Shown here in pieces: positions 22,904 through 32,507 of a stretch of 64,000 nt of DNA. The notes beneath the pieces were generated by a model that made no database searches, was not told where the DNA came from, and saw nothing but the letters and a program-made list of their open reading frames with translations. The DNA comes from Plantago ovata (lineage: Eukaryota; Streptophyta; Magnoliopsida; Lamiales; Plantaginaceae): assembly GCA_028274465.1 (NCBI GenBank), contig CM051456.1, forward strand, positions 90,816,753 through 90,880,752, written 5' to 3'. Both the position numbers and the translations under genes were made by a program. Each line of letters starts with the position of its first letter. Positions within the stretch are counted from its first letter, which is position 1.

Positions 22904-24174
22904 TGATGAACGAGATTGTCAGACTCAATTAATCAAATAAATTTGTTATTTAGCCAAAGGCAATTCACAACTACAACGAAAACCGTAGTGTAGCAGTTAG
23001 AATGACCTCGAGTGTCGTTCTCTAAGGACTATAACTAGCTTTATCTATTTAACTAAGGAATATAACAACAGCAGACGGTTAAAGCAAAGGTTTTTCTAAC
23101 AGATAATGGAGATTGGTGATAGTATGATCCTTAAAAGCATAACGGGTCAATAATCATGCGTAAATTCCTCGGTCTTGCATGGATATCTTTGATCAATCGA
23201 ATGTCCTGTTGCAATTTTAAGCACTACGAAGATAAAGATACTGACAAGTCAAGCACTATTGTCCAATTGTGTTCCGTAATTATTCAATACTACGAAGATA
23301 TAGATGTGCATAGGTCGATGAGGGTCCAATTGTGCATAATAATTAATACAACATACGAGAATATAGGCTGAGCCTGATCAACGAAATAAAGCAATAACAC
23401 GGAGTATAATGCGCGATATAGCCATTAGCATGATTATCTTCCCTTCGCTAAGAATTCACATACTATCACCAACGATAAGTTTAACTACTCATAGTTGTCA
23501 TGCAATCAACAAAAATCATAGAAGAAAACATGTTGAAAGATATAAAAAATAAGTAGAATAAACTGTAAGATACAATGTTACCGAAGGTTGTCAGTCTCCG
23601 AAGAATCGCGATCTTACAAGCTCCAATCTGCTATGAAAAGGTATCTCCTAAGCTACGAACCCCCAGAACAGGCTCTGGGAAGTTCCTACCTAAAACTACA
23701 GAGAAAGGTGAGAGAATAGGTCTGGCAAAGTATGAATTTCGGAGAAAAACTGAGCAACTATATATAGGCTTCGAAATAGTGTGGGGCGATTCGCCCCACG
23801 TCCCGGGCGGTTCGTCCGGGAGTAATTTTCGTGGAATTCCGCGTTTTCGACGTGTTTTTGGATTTCTTCCCCTTTTCGGACTCGGTTTCTGACTTCTAGT
23901 GGCCTTCTAACCTCCAGATTCGACCCCTAGACTCCAAATCCTATCCGGAAACCTTCAGATACTCCAAATAGGCTTCTGGAACACCAATTCCTTGTCAACT
24001 TTAATATAATTGCCCGGAAATTCTCGTTTTTCAACCAAAACCTGTAAAATAAAATCTAAAGGGAAACGTGACACTATTCTAATAAAATGCACTAAAATAT
24101 AGCTAAATTAACATAGAGGATAGCTAAACTAGGTGAAAAAGACTCAAATGAAAGTGTAAAATACACATTCATCA
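22904..24174 (-). mobile_element. 3' LTR of the gag-protease Ty3 element
   Basis: It starts TGATGAACG and ends TTCATCA on +. It matches 29921-31231. The TATA motif CTATATATAG lies at 23758-23767 and two GC palindromes at 23783-23820, upstream of the TATA in the direction of transcription. Confidence 0.93.
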
Positions 24175-24190
24175 AACTCCCCAAACCGAA
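24175..24190 (-). promoter_or_regulatory. Polypurine tract of the gag-protease element
   Basis: On the minus strand GGTTCGGTTTGGGGAGTT abuts the 3' LTR. It primes plus-strand DNA synthesis in LTR elements. Confidence 0.85.
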
Positions 24191-25689
24191 CCTTTGATTG
24201 TCCTCAAGAAACTAAGCTAGACTCTAATACAAAAAACAATTCAAGACACAAAATGAAGTCTCATGCCAAATAAAATGAACCAATCTACTGAATCTATCAA
24301 AAAACATATGAACAAAAACCATATAAATCAAAGCATGAATATAGGTTGAAGAATACCTCGATTGACTTATACACATCCACATAAGCACTTATGTCAAGAC
24401 AAGATAGTCTCTCGTAACATTCTCTACCTGGACCTAGTCAGTGACGATGTAATGAAGCATGCTAAGATACGAATGGTTGTCCCGTGCCTATGAAACTGAG
24501 GACTTACTGCTGTTCACCAAGTTTAAGACTTTCCCTCAAAGAGGTCGAACCAGTACTGGCTCTCATCAAACGAAGGAGGGTTCCCTATAAAATATAACAC
24601 TCCCCTATTCTACCCATCTCTCAAGTAAAGTCTTAAGATATTCACCACTTCCTGAATGGCAGGACGAGGGTGGTCTAGAACAGATGACACTCAAACAAAA
24701 AGATAAAAAATAGAAAATTACAACACGATTACGAACATTACAAGAATTGAAAAATGAGACACAACACTTTGCTAAACTGCTATTTGGCTTTCTTTTTTGG
24801 ACCCTTCTTTGCCTTTTTTTTTTTTTTTGGGTCTTTTCCTTTTTTTTCTTTCCAGTTTCCTTTTTTCTTTTTTTTTTCCTTTTTCCTGGAATTTTTCTTT
24901 CTTCTTTTTTTTCGATTTTTTTTGTTAGCCAGCATTAGCATAACAAAAAGATAAACAAAATGACTCACACGACTTCCCCAAACCTATTCGAAAGAATAGG
25001 TTGGAGTATAAAATTTTACGGAAAAGGAAAAACAAACTCACGATACGGAAATGAAAAAACGAAAGCAAGTCTAATGATGGTGTAACCCCCTCCCCAAACC
25101 TATTCGGAAGAATAGGTTATAAACAAAGGATCACACAACCTCACACTACCTCCTTCCTAGGCATTTAGTAATCTCAAAGCATGGTGAAGACTTGTTGCCT
25201 CTTAGGTACATAATTACTCGGGAAAACAACCATAAGACCCTAACATGCATCATCCTATTATAAAGACCTTCGTGAACCGCAGTAGAGAAAACACCACTAA
25301 GTGATGTCGAGACTACCAAGCTTAACTAAGTGCAATACATAAACGTGACAAGCCAAGCGAGAAAATCTCAAACAAATTCATAGAGATGAAGCATACGATT
25401 AACGGCATAGTTAGTTGATCTACCCAATAAAAAAGTTCAAAAAATTCGGCAATAAACTCCATATAAAACATGCAAGACTATTCTAGGATGAATGTAGTGA
25501 ATGCAACCTAAAAAATCTAAGAAAGCAGTAAACGTGCAAATGTAAATGCAGACGGATAAAACATGCAAGGTACTATACTCATCCTACCAATACCAAGCTC
25601 CAAACTAACAACATTAGATCACTTAAATCCCATCCCCCCTCATGAAATTAACGCTAGTCCCTAGCAGTAAGAATATGAGGAAATAAAAT
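24191..25689 (-). other. 3' non-coding region with purine tract and hairpins
   Basis: The minus strand has a long purine run at about 24790-24925 that could be read as a Lys-rich tail. Two hairpins with stem AACCTATTC / GAATAGGTT lie at 24981-25002 (loop GAAA on +) and 25097-25118 (loop GGAA on +). Both are followed in the sense strand by TTTGGGGA. No conserved protein is seen. The same layout exists at 39721-41196, 45057-46560 and 53592-54604. Confidence 0.7.
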
Positions 25690-26566
25690 GTGATACTAGA
25701 TGTTACCCCATGGTTTGGCCTCGGTCGGCTGAGTATGCTGTTTGTGAGTTATTGGGACTGCTCTGGGAGCCTTATATATGATCATCGGGACTTGTGGTAG
25801 TGGCGGTAGTTCCATTAATAGATCAGATAGGACCAATTCAACCATCTGTATCATCATTGTCCCTATTGTCTTCATTGTCACTACTGTCACGCACATCGTC
25901 ACTAGTAGAGTTGCAGTGTCGAAGAGAATCTTCAAGATTGGCCGCCTCTGTTATGGAATCTTCCACCCGGTATCTTTCCAATAGGTTGTGAACTGTTGAA
26001 GGGGAAAGGGCAGTGGTATCAGAGCCTCCCTCTCCAATGTTTTACACCCTGTGGAGGTTACAGCGAGCTGCTCGGGTATTCAGAGGTTGTCTTCCATTTT
26101 TTCCTATGTCGACCACATTCTCTACAGTTGATGCTCCCGATGTCTATATGATGCTCCCTTAGAGGCAGGCAAGGGGCACCCCAACGAGGGGCTGGGCATC
26201 CATGTCATTATGTTTTGAAACCAAGCTAGCGCTTCGGAACCTTCTAGCAACTGCGAACTCAAGATTGAATCCGTCGCGGCGAGAATGTCCCGGTGCCTTC
26301 CAGTTCACACGAACTTCGCAGTCCTTGTGATGGATTGCTGACGTAATAATGGTTTCTGTCCCTTCGGTGGTGCATGAAAGGCATAGGAGTCCTTACTCCA
26401 GGTGTACTCTAGCTCCTCCTCTTGGATAATCCACGACGTTGTTGCAAAATCCCTTGGCTCGAACGCACATCTAACGAGGTCACTCTTCTTGACATGGTTG
26501 TAATCGATCCCCCTCCAATACTTCATAGTAATCATATGGGAATGCTCCTTTCCCTTGGCATGGTTC
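25690..26566 (-). other. Unidentified exon-like region of the internal unit
   Basis: It follows a possible 3' splice site (GTTTGTAG|GAACC at 26567-26570). Frames encode RCAFEPRDFATTSWIIQEEE, then VRVNWKAPGHS and LEFAVARRFRSASL. A Ser/Asp/Asn-rich acidic part (SSDNEDN) and the end NSQTAYSADRGQTMG follow. The related copy at 61943-62809 keeps the same peptide stretches with mostly single amino-acid changes. Each copy has stops and frameshifts. I do not recognise a domain. It may be an accessory gene or a captured host gene fragment. Confidence 0.45.
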
Positions 26567-27108
26567 CTACAAACAACAGTTAGTACCTCGTATGACACAA
26601 AACTTGACTCATGCATATGCTAGTGTAAGAACGAAACACACAAGTGATAGAATCAACAATCGAGCTCCCCAAACCTTAAGTGTCTATCCTAGCTTCTTCA
26701 TCATTCAACATACCAATGTAACTACTACATGCAATACATCACATTATGCTCTTACTAGACAACCAATATCCTAGATAACAAGGCTCAATTCATACCATAG
26801 TAGCGATAAACTCTAGCATCATAAATCCTCATACTCAACAATTAAGCATTCTTCCATCAAATCCGTCATCATTACATCAATAAACACAATCATATGCAAG
26901 AAATCTAAGAAAAAGATAAATTGCATAACAAGATATATCATCTAGTAGCAAAATTCCCAAATCAACAATCCAAGCATAATTGAGCATGCACTTGATAGTA
27001 ATAACACTTCTAATCACACAAACACCCTACCCATGCATCAAATAAGCATAATTGAAGCTCAAATTAGAAAACCCCCAAATTCGAAAATTAGGGTTCATAA
27101 GAAGATAC
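26567..27108 (-). other. Possible intron of the internal unit
   Basis: On the minus strand a donor AGATCTGAG|GTATCTT (27109/27108) and an acceptor GTTTGTAG (26567-26570) bound 542 bases of AT-rich DNA. TACTAAC (26579-26585), a perfect branch-point match, lies just before the acceptor. The related copy has the same sites 541 bases apart (63350-62810). Confidence 0.5.
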
Positions 27109-27337
27109 CTCAGATCTGAAATCTAATGCATTAGGACGAAATCTGTTCGGATGAAAAGATAAATCACGTAATAGGCTTCGATTGAAGCTAAAGAGCACTA
27201 AATTTCGTAAAGAAATGAAGAAGTTATGAAGTTTTGAATGTATTTTCGCAATTTTCGGTTTTTGGGGAGGAAGAATGATGAAGATATGAAGAAAATGAGG
27301 TAAAGAGGGGAGATCCGCATTTTTCATCTACTGGGAC
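27109..27337 (-). other. Possible leader exon of the internal unit
   Basis: The sequence looks like a plant 5' leader (C/T-rich, ending CAGATCTGAG before a donor). It contains an ATG frame of 79 codons with no known domain, read through the donor. It lies just downstream, in sense, of a GC-palindrome cluster. Confidence 0.4.
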
Positions 27338-27338
27338 T

Positions 27339-27394
27339 GTGGGGCGAGTCGCCCCACACGGGGCGATTCGCCCCCCGCTCCCCGATGTGGGGAG
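27339..27394 (-). promoter_or_regulatory. Internal cluster of GC palindromes
   Basis: GTGGGGCG / CGCCCCAC (27339-27357), GGGGCGATTCGCCCC (27360-27374) and CTCCCC / GGGGAG (27378-27394) lie in a row. The same core is found upstream of the TATA in the LTRs of this group. The related copy at 63596-63651 has the same three. Confidence 0.65.
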
Positions 27395-27637
27395 ACGGTC
27401 TTTTTTGACAGAAACGCGGTTTTTAATCCCCGAAACCTATTTTTTCAAAAAACAACTCGAAAAATATCACTCAAACATAAGCATATACGACACAGACATG
27501 AACAAATTCACATATGAGAAGCAAATTGTTCAAGAATGAATGCATGCAAAAAAGCAGTAAAGAAAGCGATAAAAATTCCGGGTCGCCTCCCGGATAGCGT
27601 CATTGTTTAAAGTCTTTGACTCGGCTCCTGTCTGCGC

Positions 27638-28429
27638 CTAACTCTTCTTTTTGCGGGTACTAGGCTTCCCCTTCATTGATCTCCTCTTCATGCCACGAAC
27701 CTGTGAATAAGAAAGAACATAGGCTGCAAGACCACAGTAGTGAGTAGTGTAAGAATTATCAGGCGGATCAGGTGGATCGGATATGGCTTGCAACACGTGT
27801 TGCTTGCCATCCACTTCAATAGTGCAAGTTCTTTGGTAGATGTCCATCACGGAGCGTAGCTTAGTCAAGAACGTTCGTCCCAAGAGAATGACATCCCCCG
27901 TTCCAGGTGCAGACGCCGGCATAACTACAAAATTGGTGTATACAGAAGCTTCACCAATCTTGACCAACACATTTTTCACAACGCCTTCGGGTCTCATAAA
28001 GGATCCATCCGCCAGTTGCACAATAGCCCTATGCTTAGATAGTTTTCCAAGGCTACTCTTTTCAAACACATTCAAAGGGAGTATGTTAGAGTAGGATCCC
28101 GTGTCTAGTGTGGCACGGACATCTTCAAGCTCATCAATCCCGACCTTAACATCGAAACTTTTAGGGAGTGGCTCGGGATCCTCTTGCTCCTCATCACTTC
28201 CGTCAGAACCAAGGTCCTTCTCTTCTTCCTTAGCCTGTAGAAGTTCTTCCTTCTTGCAACACTCGCACTTAGCAACCTTCTTGATGGTGATTTCGTCAGG
28301 TAGATCACCAGCTAATGTAATGGAATTCGACTTCTCAGTGTTGCTAGGCAGTTTGCCTTGTTCCATACTTGCTCCTCGGTCGATCAACTCTTGCATCTTT
28401 TGATGGGCAAGCCTAGTGCTCTCTTCCAA
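27638..28429 (-). CDS. Aspartic protease of the gag-protease element
   Basis: The 263-residue frame overlaps the end of gag in another frame, so it needs a frameshift or is the result of one. The start is Lys- and Glu-rich with a CECCKKEE stretch. The protease core carries ATLDTGSYSNILP (catalytic D-T-G), IVQLADGSFMRPEG and GDVILLGRTFL, as in retropepsins of Ty3 elements. No reverse transcriptase, RNase H or integrase follows. Instead comes a spacer with GC palindromes. The protease would cut Gag in the particle. Confidence 0.85.
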   Translation of the reverse strand: MEESTRLAHQKMQELIDRGASMEQGKLPSNTEKSNSITLAGDLPDEITIKKVAKCECCKKEELLQAKEEEKDLGSDGSDEEQEDPEPLPKSFDVKVGIDELEDVRATLDTGSYSNILPLNVFEKSSLGKLSKHRAIVQLADGSFMRPEGVVKNVLVKIGEASVYTNFVVMPASAPGTGDVILLGRTFLTKLRSVMDIYQRTCTIEVDGKQHVLQAISDPPDPPDNSYTTHYCGLAAYVLSYSQVRGMKRRSMKGKPSTRKKKS

Positions 28430-29775
28430 CCTATCAAGCCTTGCCCTAGTCTTCTCATAATCTTCTTCATAACGTTTGAGAAAACTTTGGGTGTGATAAC
28501 CATCTTTTGCAAGTTCTCCATCAGTTGAGCCGACTTCGACTTCGGTGGCTCTTTCGGAGCGGGATTTTCGCAGTGATCATTACCATAGTTTAGCCTACTA
28601 CGGTCTTGGTTAGGGCCATAAGTTTGGTTAGCCGGTGCATATCCTTGATTGTTTCGGAATCCTCTTCTCCAAAATCCACCTCGAGGATTCCTACCGTCTT
28701 GTCCGTAGCTAACTTCTTGAGTACCAAACTCCGTAGCAAAGGCTTCCTCTTCGTCTCCTCGAGCCCAGTTGACATCGTCATACGCAAGCTCCGATCTACA
28801 CATATGAGCCCCGTGCCCATAGTTCTTGCATATTCGGGATACTTCGTTCGAAACAGTTGTTCTAGTGGCGCTCTTGAGGACTTGCTTAAATTCGTTGGTA
28901 AAGCACTCGAATTGATCCCCATTCCCCCTATACATAGGGGCTTCTTGAGTCGGTGGAGCTTCAGGTCCACGTCTCCTAACCATTGCTCTTGGGTCCTTGA
29001 ACTGCGAACCCTTAGCAAGCCTTTCGAAAACTGCCCAGACGGCTTCTGCGGTTTCCTCCCAAATATTGCCTTGGTGGTTCTCGAAGGTTAGTCCATTGTA
29101 GAAGTGTTGGACTAGGTCAGAAAGTCCAAAACCATGGTGAGGGCAATTGTTCATGAGATCTTGGAAACTCTCAAACGCGGTGTAGATGGTCTCATCATAG
29201 TCCTGCTTGAATCCAGTGATTTGCGCCTTTAGCGCTGTAGTCAAGGTGTGAGGGAAGTATTTCTCCATGAAAGCTGAAAAAACCTTCTCCCAAGTGTCCA
29301 GCGAGCCTGCTGGTAGAGAACTCAACCATGACTTGGCTCTGTCGCCAAGTCCCATAGCAAAAACCTTTAACCTCAACTCATCCGTTGTTATTTCAGCTCC
29401 GGGTCGTGGGAGTTGGTTGACGAAATCATCGATATTGTGCAAGTACCCCATCACATCTTCCCGTGCTAAGCCATAGAACCTCGGAAGTTGTTGGAATGCG
29501 TGGTTCTTGATTTTCAGATCTCGGGTTGCAGACGAAAGAACGATCGCCGGTCCCCTCATACGATCCTTGGTGGGTTGAACCCATGCTTTCAGTGGTCTAG
29601 CTTCTACCATTCCGTCGATTTCCTTGAAAAGATTGTGTAGAGATTCAGAGAAATCGGTATCCTCTATTTCCACTAGTGCACGCCATTGAAGTAGTCGCCT
29701 TCTTTGGTGGTAGACTCTGTCGATCTCAGCAATTGAATCAGCAAGCGGTATTCCCCTAGATCGTGTATGTGGCAT
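28384..29775 (-). CDS. Gag of the gag-protease Ty3 element
   Basis: The 463-residue frame starts at the first ATG after the primer site and leader. It has a Retrotrans_gag domain at about residues 130-250 (LKVFAMGLGDRAKSWLSSLP, then FMEKYFPHTLTTALKAQITG, then NNCPHHGFGLSDLVQHFYNG), typical of Athila/Tat-type Gag. A degenerate knuckle CKNYGHGAHMC lies near residue 318. The frame is free of stops and quite different from the Gag of the Athila-like element, although leader and LTR are shared. It would form particles that carry the element RNA. Confidence 0.88.
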   Translation of the reverse strand: MPHTRSRGIPLADSIAEIDRVYHQRRRLLQWRALVEIEDTDFSESLHNLFKEIDGMVEARPLKAWVQPTKDRMRGPAIVLSSATRDLKIKNHAFQQLPRFYGLAREDVMGYLHNIDDFVNQLPRPGAEITTDELRLKVFAMGLGDRAKSWLSSLPAGSLDTWEKVFSAFMEKYFPHTLTTALKAQITGFKQDYDETIYTAFESFQDLMNNCPHHGFGLSDLVQHFYNGLTFENHQGNIWEETAEAVWAVFERLAKGSQFKDPRAMVRRRGPEAPPTQEAPMYRGNGDQFECFTNEFKQVLKSATRTTVSNEVSRICKNYGHGAHMCRSELAYDDVNWARGDEEEAFATEFGTQEVSYGQDGRNPRGGFWRRGFRNNQGYAPANQTYGPNQDRSRLNYGNDHCENPAPKEPPKSKSAQLMENLQKMVITPKVFSNVMKKIMRRLGQGLIGWKRALGLPIKRCKS

Positions 29776-29899
29776 ACACTATCTGTAACAGACTAGGAAA
29801 GCAGTATCAGAGAGAGATTAAAAAGGAAAACTAAAACTAATAGAATTAGGAATTGAATGTTGAAAATATAAACAAATTAAACAAAAAAAAGGAGTATAG

Positions 29900-29917
29900 T
29901 CCCCGGCAGCGGCGCCA
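29900..29917 (-). promoter_or_regulatory. Primer binding site (tRNA-Asp)
   Basis: On the minus strand TGGCGCCGCTGCCGGGGA follows the 5' LTR by three bases. It fits the 3' end of tRNA-Asp, the usual primer of Athila/Tat-group elements, with one difference. Confidence 0.9.
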
Positions 29918-29920
29918 ATT

Positions 29921-31231
29921 TGATGAACGAGATTGTCAGACTCAATTAATCAAATAAATTTGTTATTTAGCCAAAGGCAATTCACAACTAAAACGAAACC
30001 GTAGTGTAGCAGTTAGAATGACCTCGAGTGTCGTTCTCTAAGGACTATAACTAGCTTTATCTATTTAACTAAGGAATATAAAAACAGCAGACGGTTAAAG
30101 CAAAGGTTTTTCTAACAGATAATGGAGATTGGTGAGAGTATGATCCGTCAAAGCATAACGGGTCAATAATCATTCGTAAATTCCTCGGTCTTGCATGGAG
30201 ATCTTTGATCAATCGAATGTCCTGTTGCAATTATTAAGCACTACGAAGATAAAGATACTGACAAGTCAAGCACTATTGTCCAATTGTGTTCCGTAATTAT
30301 TCAACACTATGAAGATATAGATGTGCATAGGTCGACGAGGGTCCAATTGTGCATAATAATTAATACAACATACGAGAATATAGGCTGAGCCTGATCAGCG
30401 AAATAAAGCAATAACACGGAGTATAATGCGCGATATAGCCATTAGCATTATTATCTTCCCTTCGCTAAGAATTCACATACTACCACCAACGATAAGTTTA
30501 GCTACTCATAGTTGTCATGCAATCAACAGAAATCATACAAGAAAACATGTTGAAAGATATAAAAAATAAGTAGAATAAACTGTAAGATACAATGTTACCG
30601 AAGGTTGTCAGTCTCCGAAGAATCGCGGTCTTACAAGCTCCAATCTTCTATGAAAAGGTATCTCCTAAGCTACGAACCCCCAGAACAGGCTCTGGGAAGT
30701 TCCTACCTAAAACTACAGAGAAAGGTGAGAGAATAGGTCTGGAAAAGTATGAATTTCGGAGAAAAACTGAGCAACTATATATAGGCTTCGAAATAGTGTG
30801 GGGCGATTCGCCCCACACACCGGGCGATTCGCTCGGTGTGGGGCGATTCGCCCCACATCCCGGGCGGTTCGCCCGGGAGTAATTTTTGCGGAATTCCGCA
30901 TTTTTGACGCGTTTTTGGATTTCTTCCCCTTTTCGGACTCGGTTTCTGACTTCTAGTGGCCTTCTAACCTCCAGATTCGACCCCTAGACTCCAAATCCTA
31001 TCCGAAAACCTTCAGATACTCCAAATAGGCTTTTGGAACACCAATTCCTTGTCAACTTTAATATAATTTACCGGAAATTCTCGTTTTTCAACCAAAACCT
31101 GTAAAATAAAATCTAAAGGGAAACGTGACACTATTCTAATAAAATGCACTAAAATATAGCTAAATTAACATAGAGGATAGCTAAAATAGGTGAAAAAGAC
31201 TCAAATGAAAGTGTAAAATACACATTCATCA
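29921..31231 (-). mobile_element. 5' LTR of the gag-protease Ty3 element
   Basis: It starts TGATGAACG and ends TTCATCA on + and is followed by the target duplication CTCCA at 31232-31236. It is 40 bases longer than its partner (22904-24174), because it has four GC palindromes (30800-30878) where the partner has two. TATA on the minus strand is at about 30775-30784. Confidence 0.93.
30800..30878 (-). promoter_or_regulatory. Four tandem GC palindromes upstream of the TATA
   Basis: All share the core GCG-RTT-CGC (or CGCT). The arms differ but pair: GTGGGGCG / CGCCCCAC (twice, around 30800 and 30840), CACACCGGGCG / CGCTCGGTGTG (30816-30840) and TCCCGGGCG / CGCCCGGGA (30858-30878). They lie 20-100 bases upstream of the TATA in the sense direction. 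Confidence 0.75.
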
Positions 31232-32021
31232 CTCCAGCTGAACAAGCTGTGATGCTCAAAGGTTCATTTGTATTAGTGGTAGATGATCCCCACAAAATCA
31301 ATGAGGAAGAAGAGGTAACAAGTCAGGCTAAATACAAACATCTCGAGTTAGTTATTCTAACGGATGATGATGAATCAAGAGATTCAAAGGACGGTAAGGA
31401 CGAAGATGATGACGATCAAGGTCCTAGTCCAGATGTTGGTGGAGAAACATTGTCAGTTGCTGATCAAGAAGATCAAGCACATGTTGAAAACCAAGAAGCT
31501 GAATAACCTCCCAGCAAGCAACATGAATCTGCTTCAACTCCTGCTGACCGATCCACTCCAACAACTGAACAAGTTTCTGAGCCTGAAGAAGAATATGCCA
31601 GAAAGCGGGCTGAAATGCCTAAAGGAAAAGCAAAGCTTTCTGATGCCGAGATAATCTTACTCGAAGCTCAGGTCACTGATCCAAACCATGAGGAAGATGA
31701 AGTTTTTGATGAAGATTATCAAAGAGCAACGAAGAATAGTCTACAGATTCATGTAGCAAGCACTCAACACCTAGATATTGCTCAATCTTAAGGAGTAAAT
31801 AACATGGAAGAATCCTCCCTTCCACCTACTACTGGTGAAACTCCAGTCGTTGAGTCTCAAGAGTTGCCTTCAGCAACCACTCAACCAAAAGTATCTGAGA
31901 CAATAGGCTTAGGCGTCAAGGTAACTGGCCTTGATGAACCTGATGAGGAAGAAGATTTGTCAGATTTCTCAGCACATGAAGAAGAAAAGGAAAAGGAAAA
32001 AGAACAAATAGGTGGTAGAAA
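31232..32021 (+). pseudogene. Env-like third ORF, part after the Ty3 insertion
   Basis: Reading resumes in the frame left at 22903 (AEQAVMLKGSFVLVVDD). The sequence is acidic (EEEDLSDF, DDDD runs). It has a stop at 31504-31506, then open sequence to about 31788, then a frame change to 31804-32021. There the next Copia element inserts. No membrane segment is seen. The rest lies beyond the nest, outside the window. Confidence 0.65.
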
Positions 32022-32507
32022 TGTAAGAAAATACGGTCAGAGTTACCCCTAGGGTACGCAGCGGAATTTCAAAAATTTTCTTAACATACAAGTTAATTGA
32101 TTATGCATATGCCGTATATATATAAACACGTCAATTAGAAGACTAACCTTACTTCCAAAGCAGCTTCCAAGTCTTCGTAATAATCCGGTGTATCTTCTCC
32201 TTCGTAGAAGTCGAAGATATCTACAATACTCTGATTATCTGCAAGACAAAAAGAGTTAGTTTCCAACTCCTAGAACCTCAACCTTGGTATCCACGGATGA
32301 ATAGCCTATCGGAAGAATGCTAGGATATTCTTTGTGTGACCAAGAAGACGGGGCGGCGGTTTTCCTCCGGCAAGGTGGCGCGCGCGTAGGCTATGTAGAG
32401 GAGGGGAGAGCTTTTAATTTTCTCTAAGAAAACTGGGTAGAATAATTCTCTAAGAATTGATTGTTCAGAATACTGAAAAAAAAAAAAAGCTCTCTAATGA
32501 CTTACTT
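32022..32507 (-). mobile_element. Extra partial Copia LTR (R-U5-like part)
   Basis: It starts TGTAAGAAAATACGG on + exactly like the full LTR at 32508. It is colinear with it for about 480 bases and ends just at the place of the TATA/R border (TTACT). It is either the stub of an older LTR of the same family with the full element inserted in it, or an extra R-U5 copy made during reverse transcription. Confidence 0.8.

Noticed and set aside
24747..24968. Phe-rich and Lys-rich frames over the purine tracts (also at 40313, 45632, 54102)
   Set aside because: They are products of a pure purine/pyrimidine run; the tract is kept in an element without any gene, so I treat it as a nucleic-acid feature.
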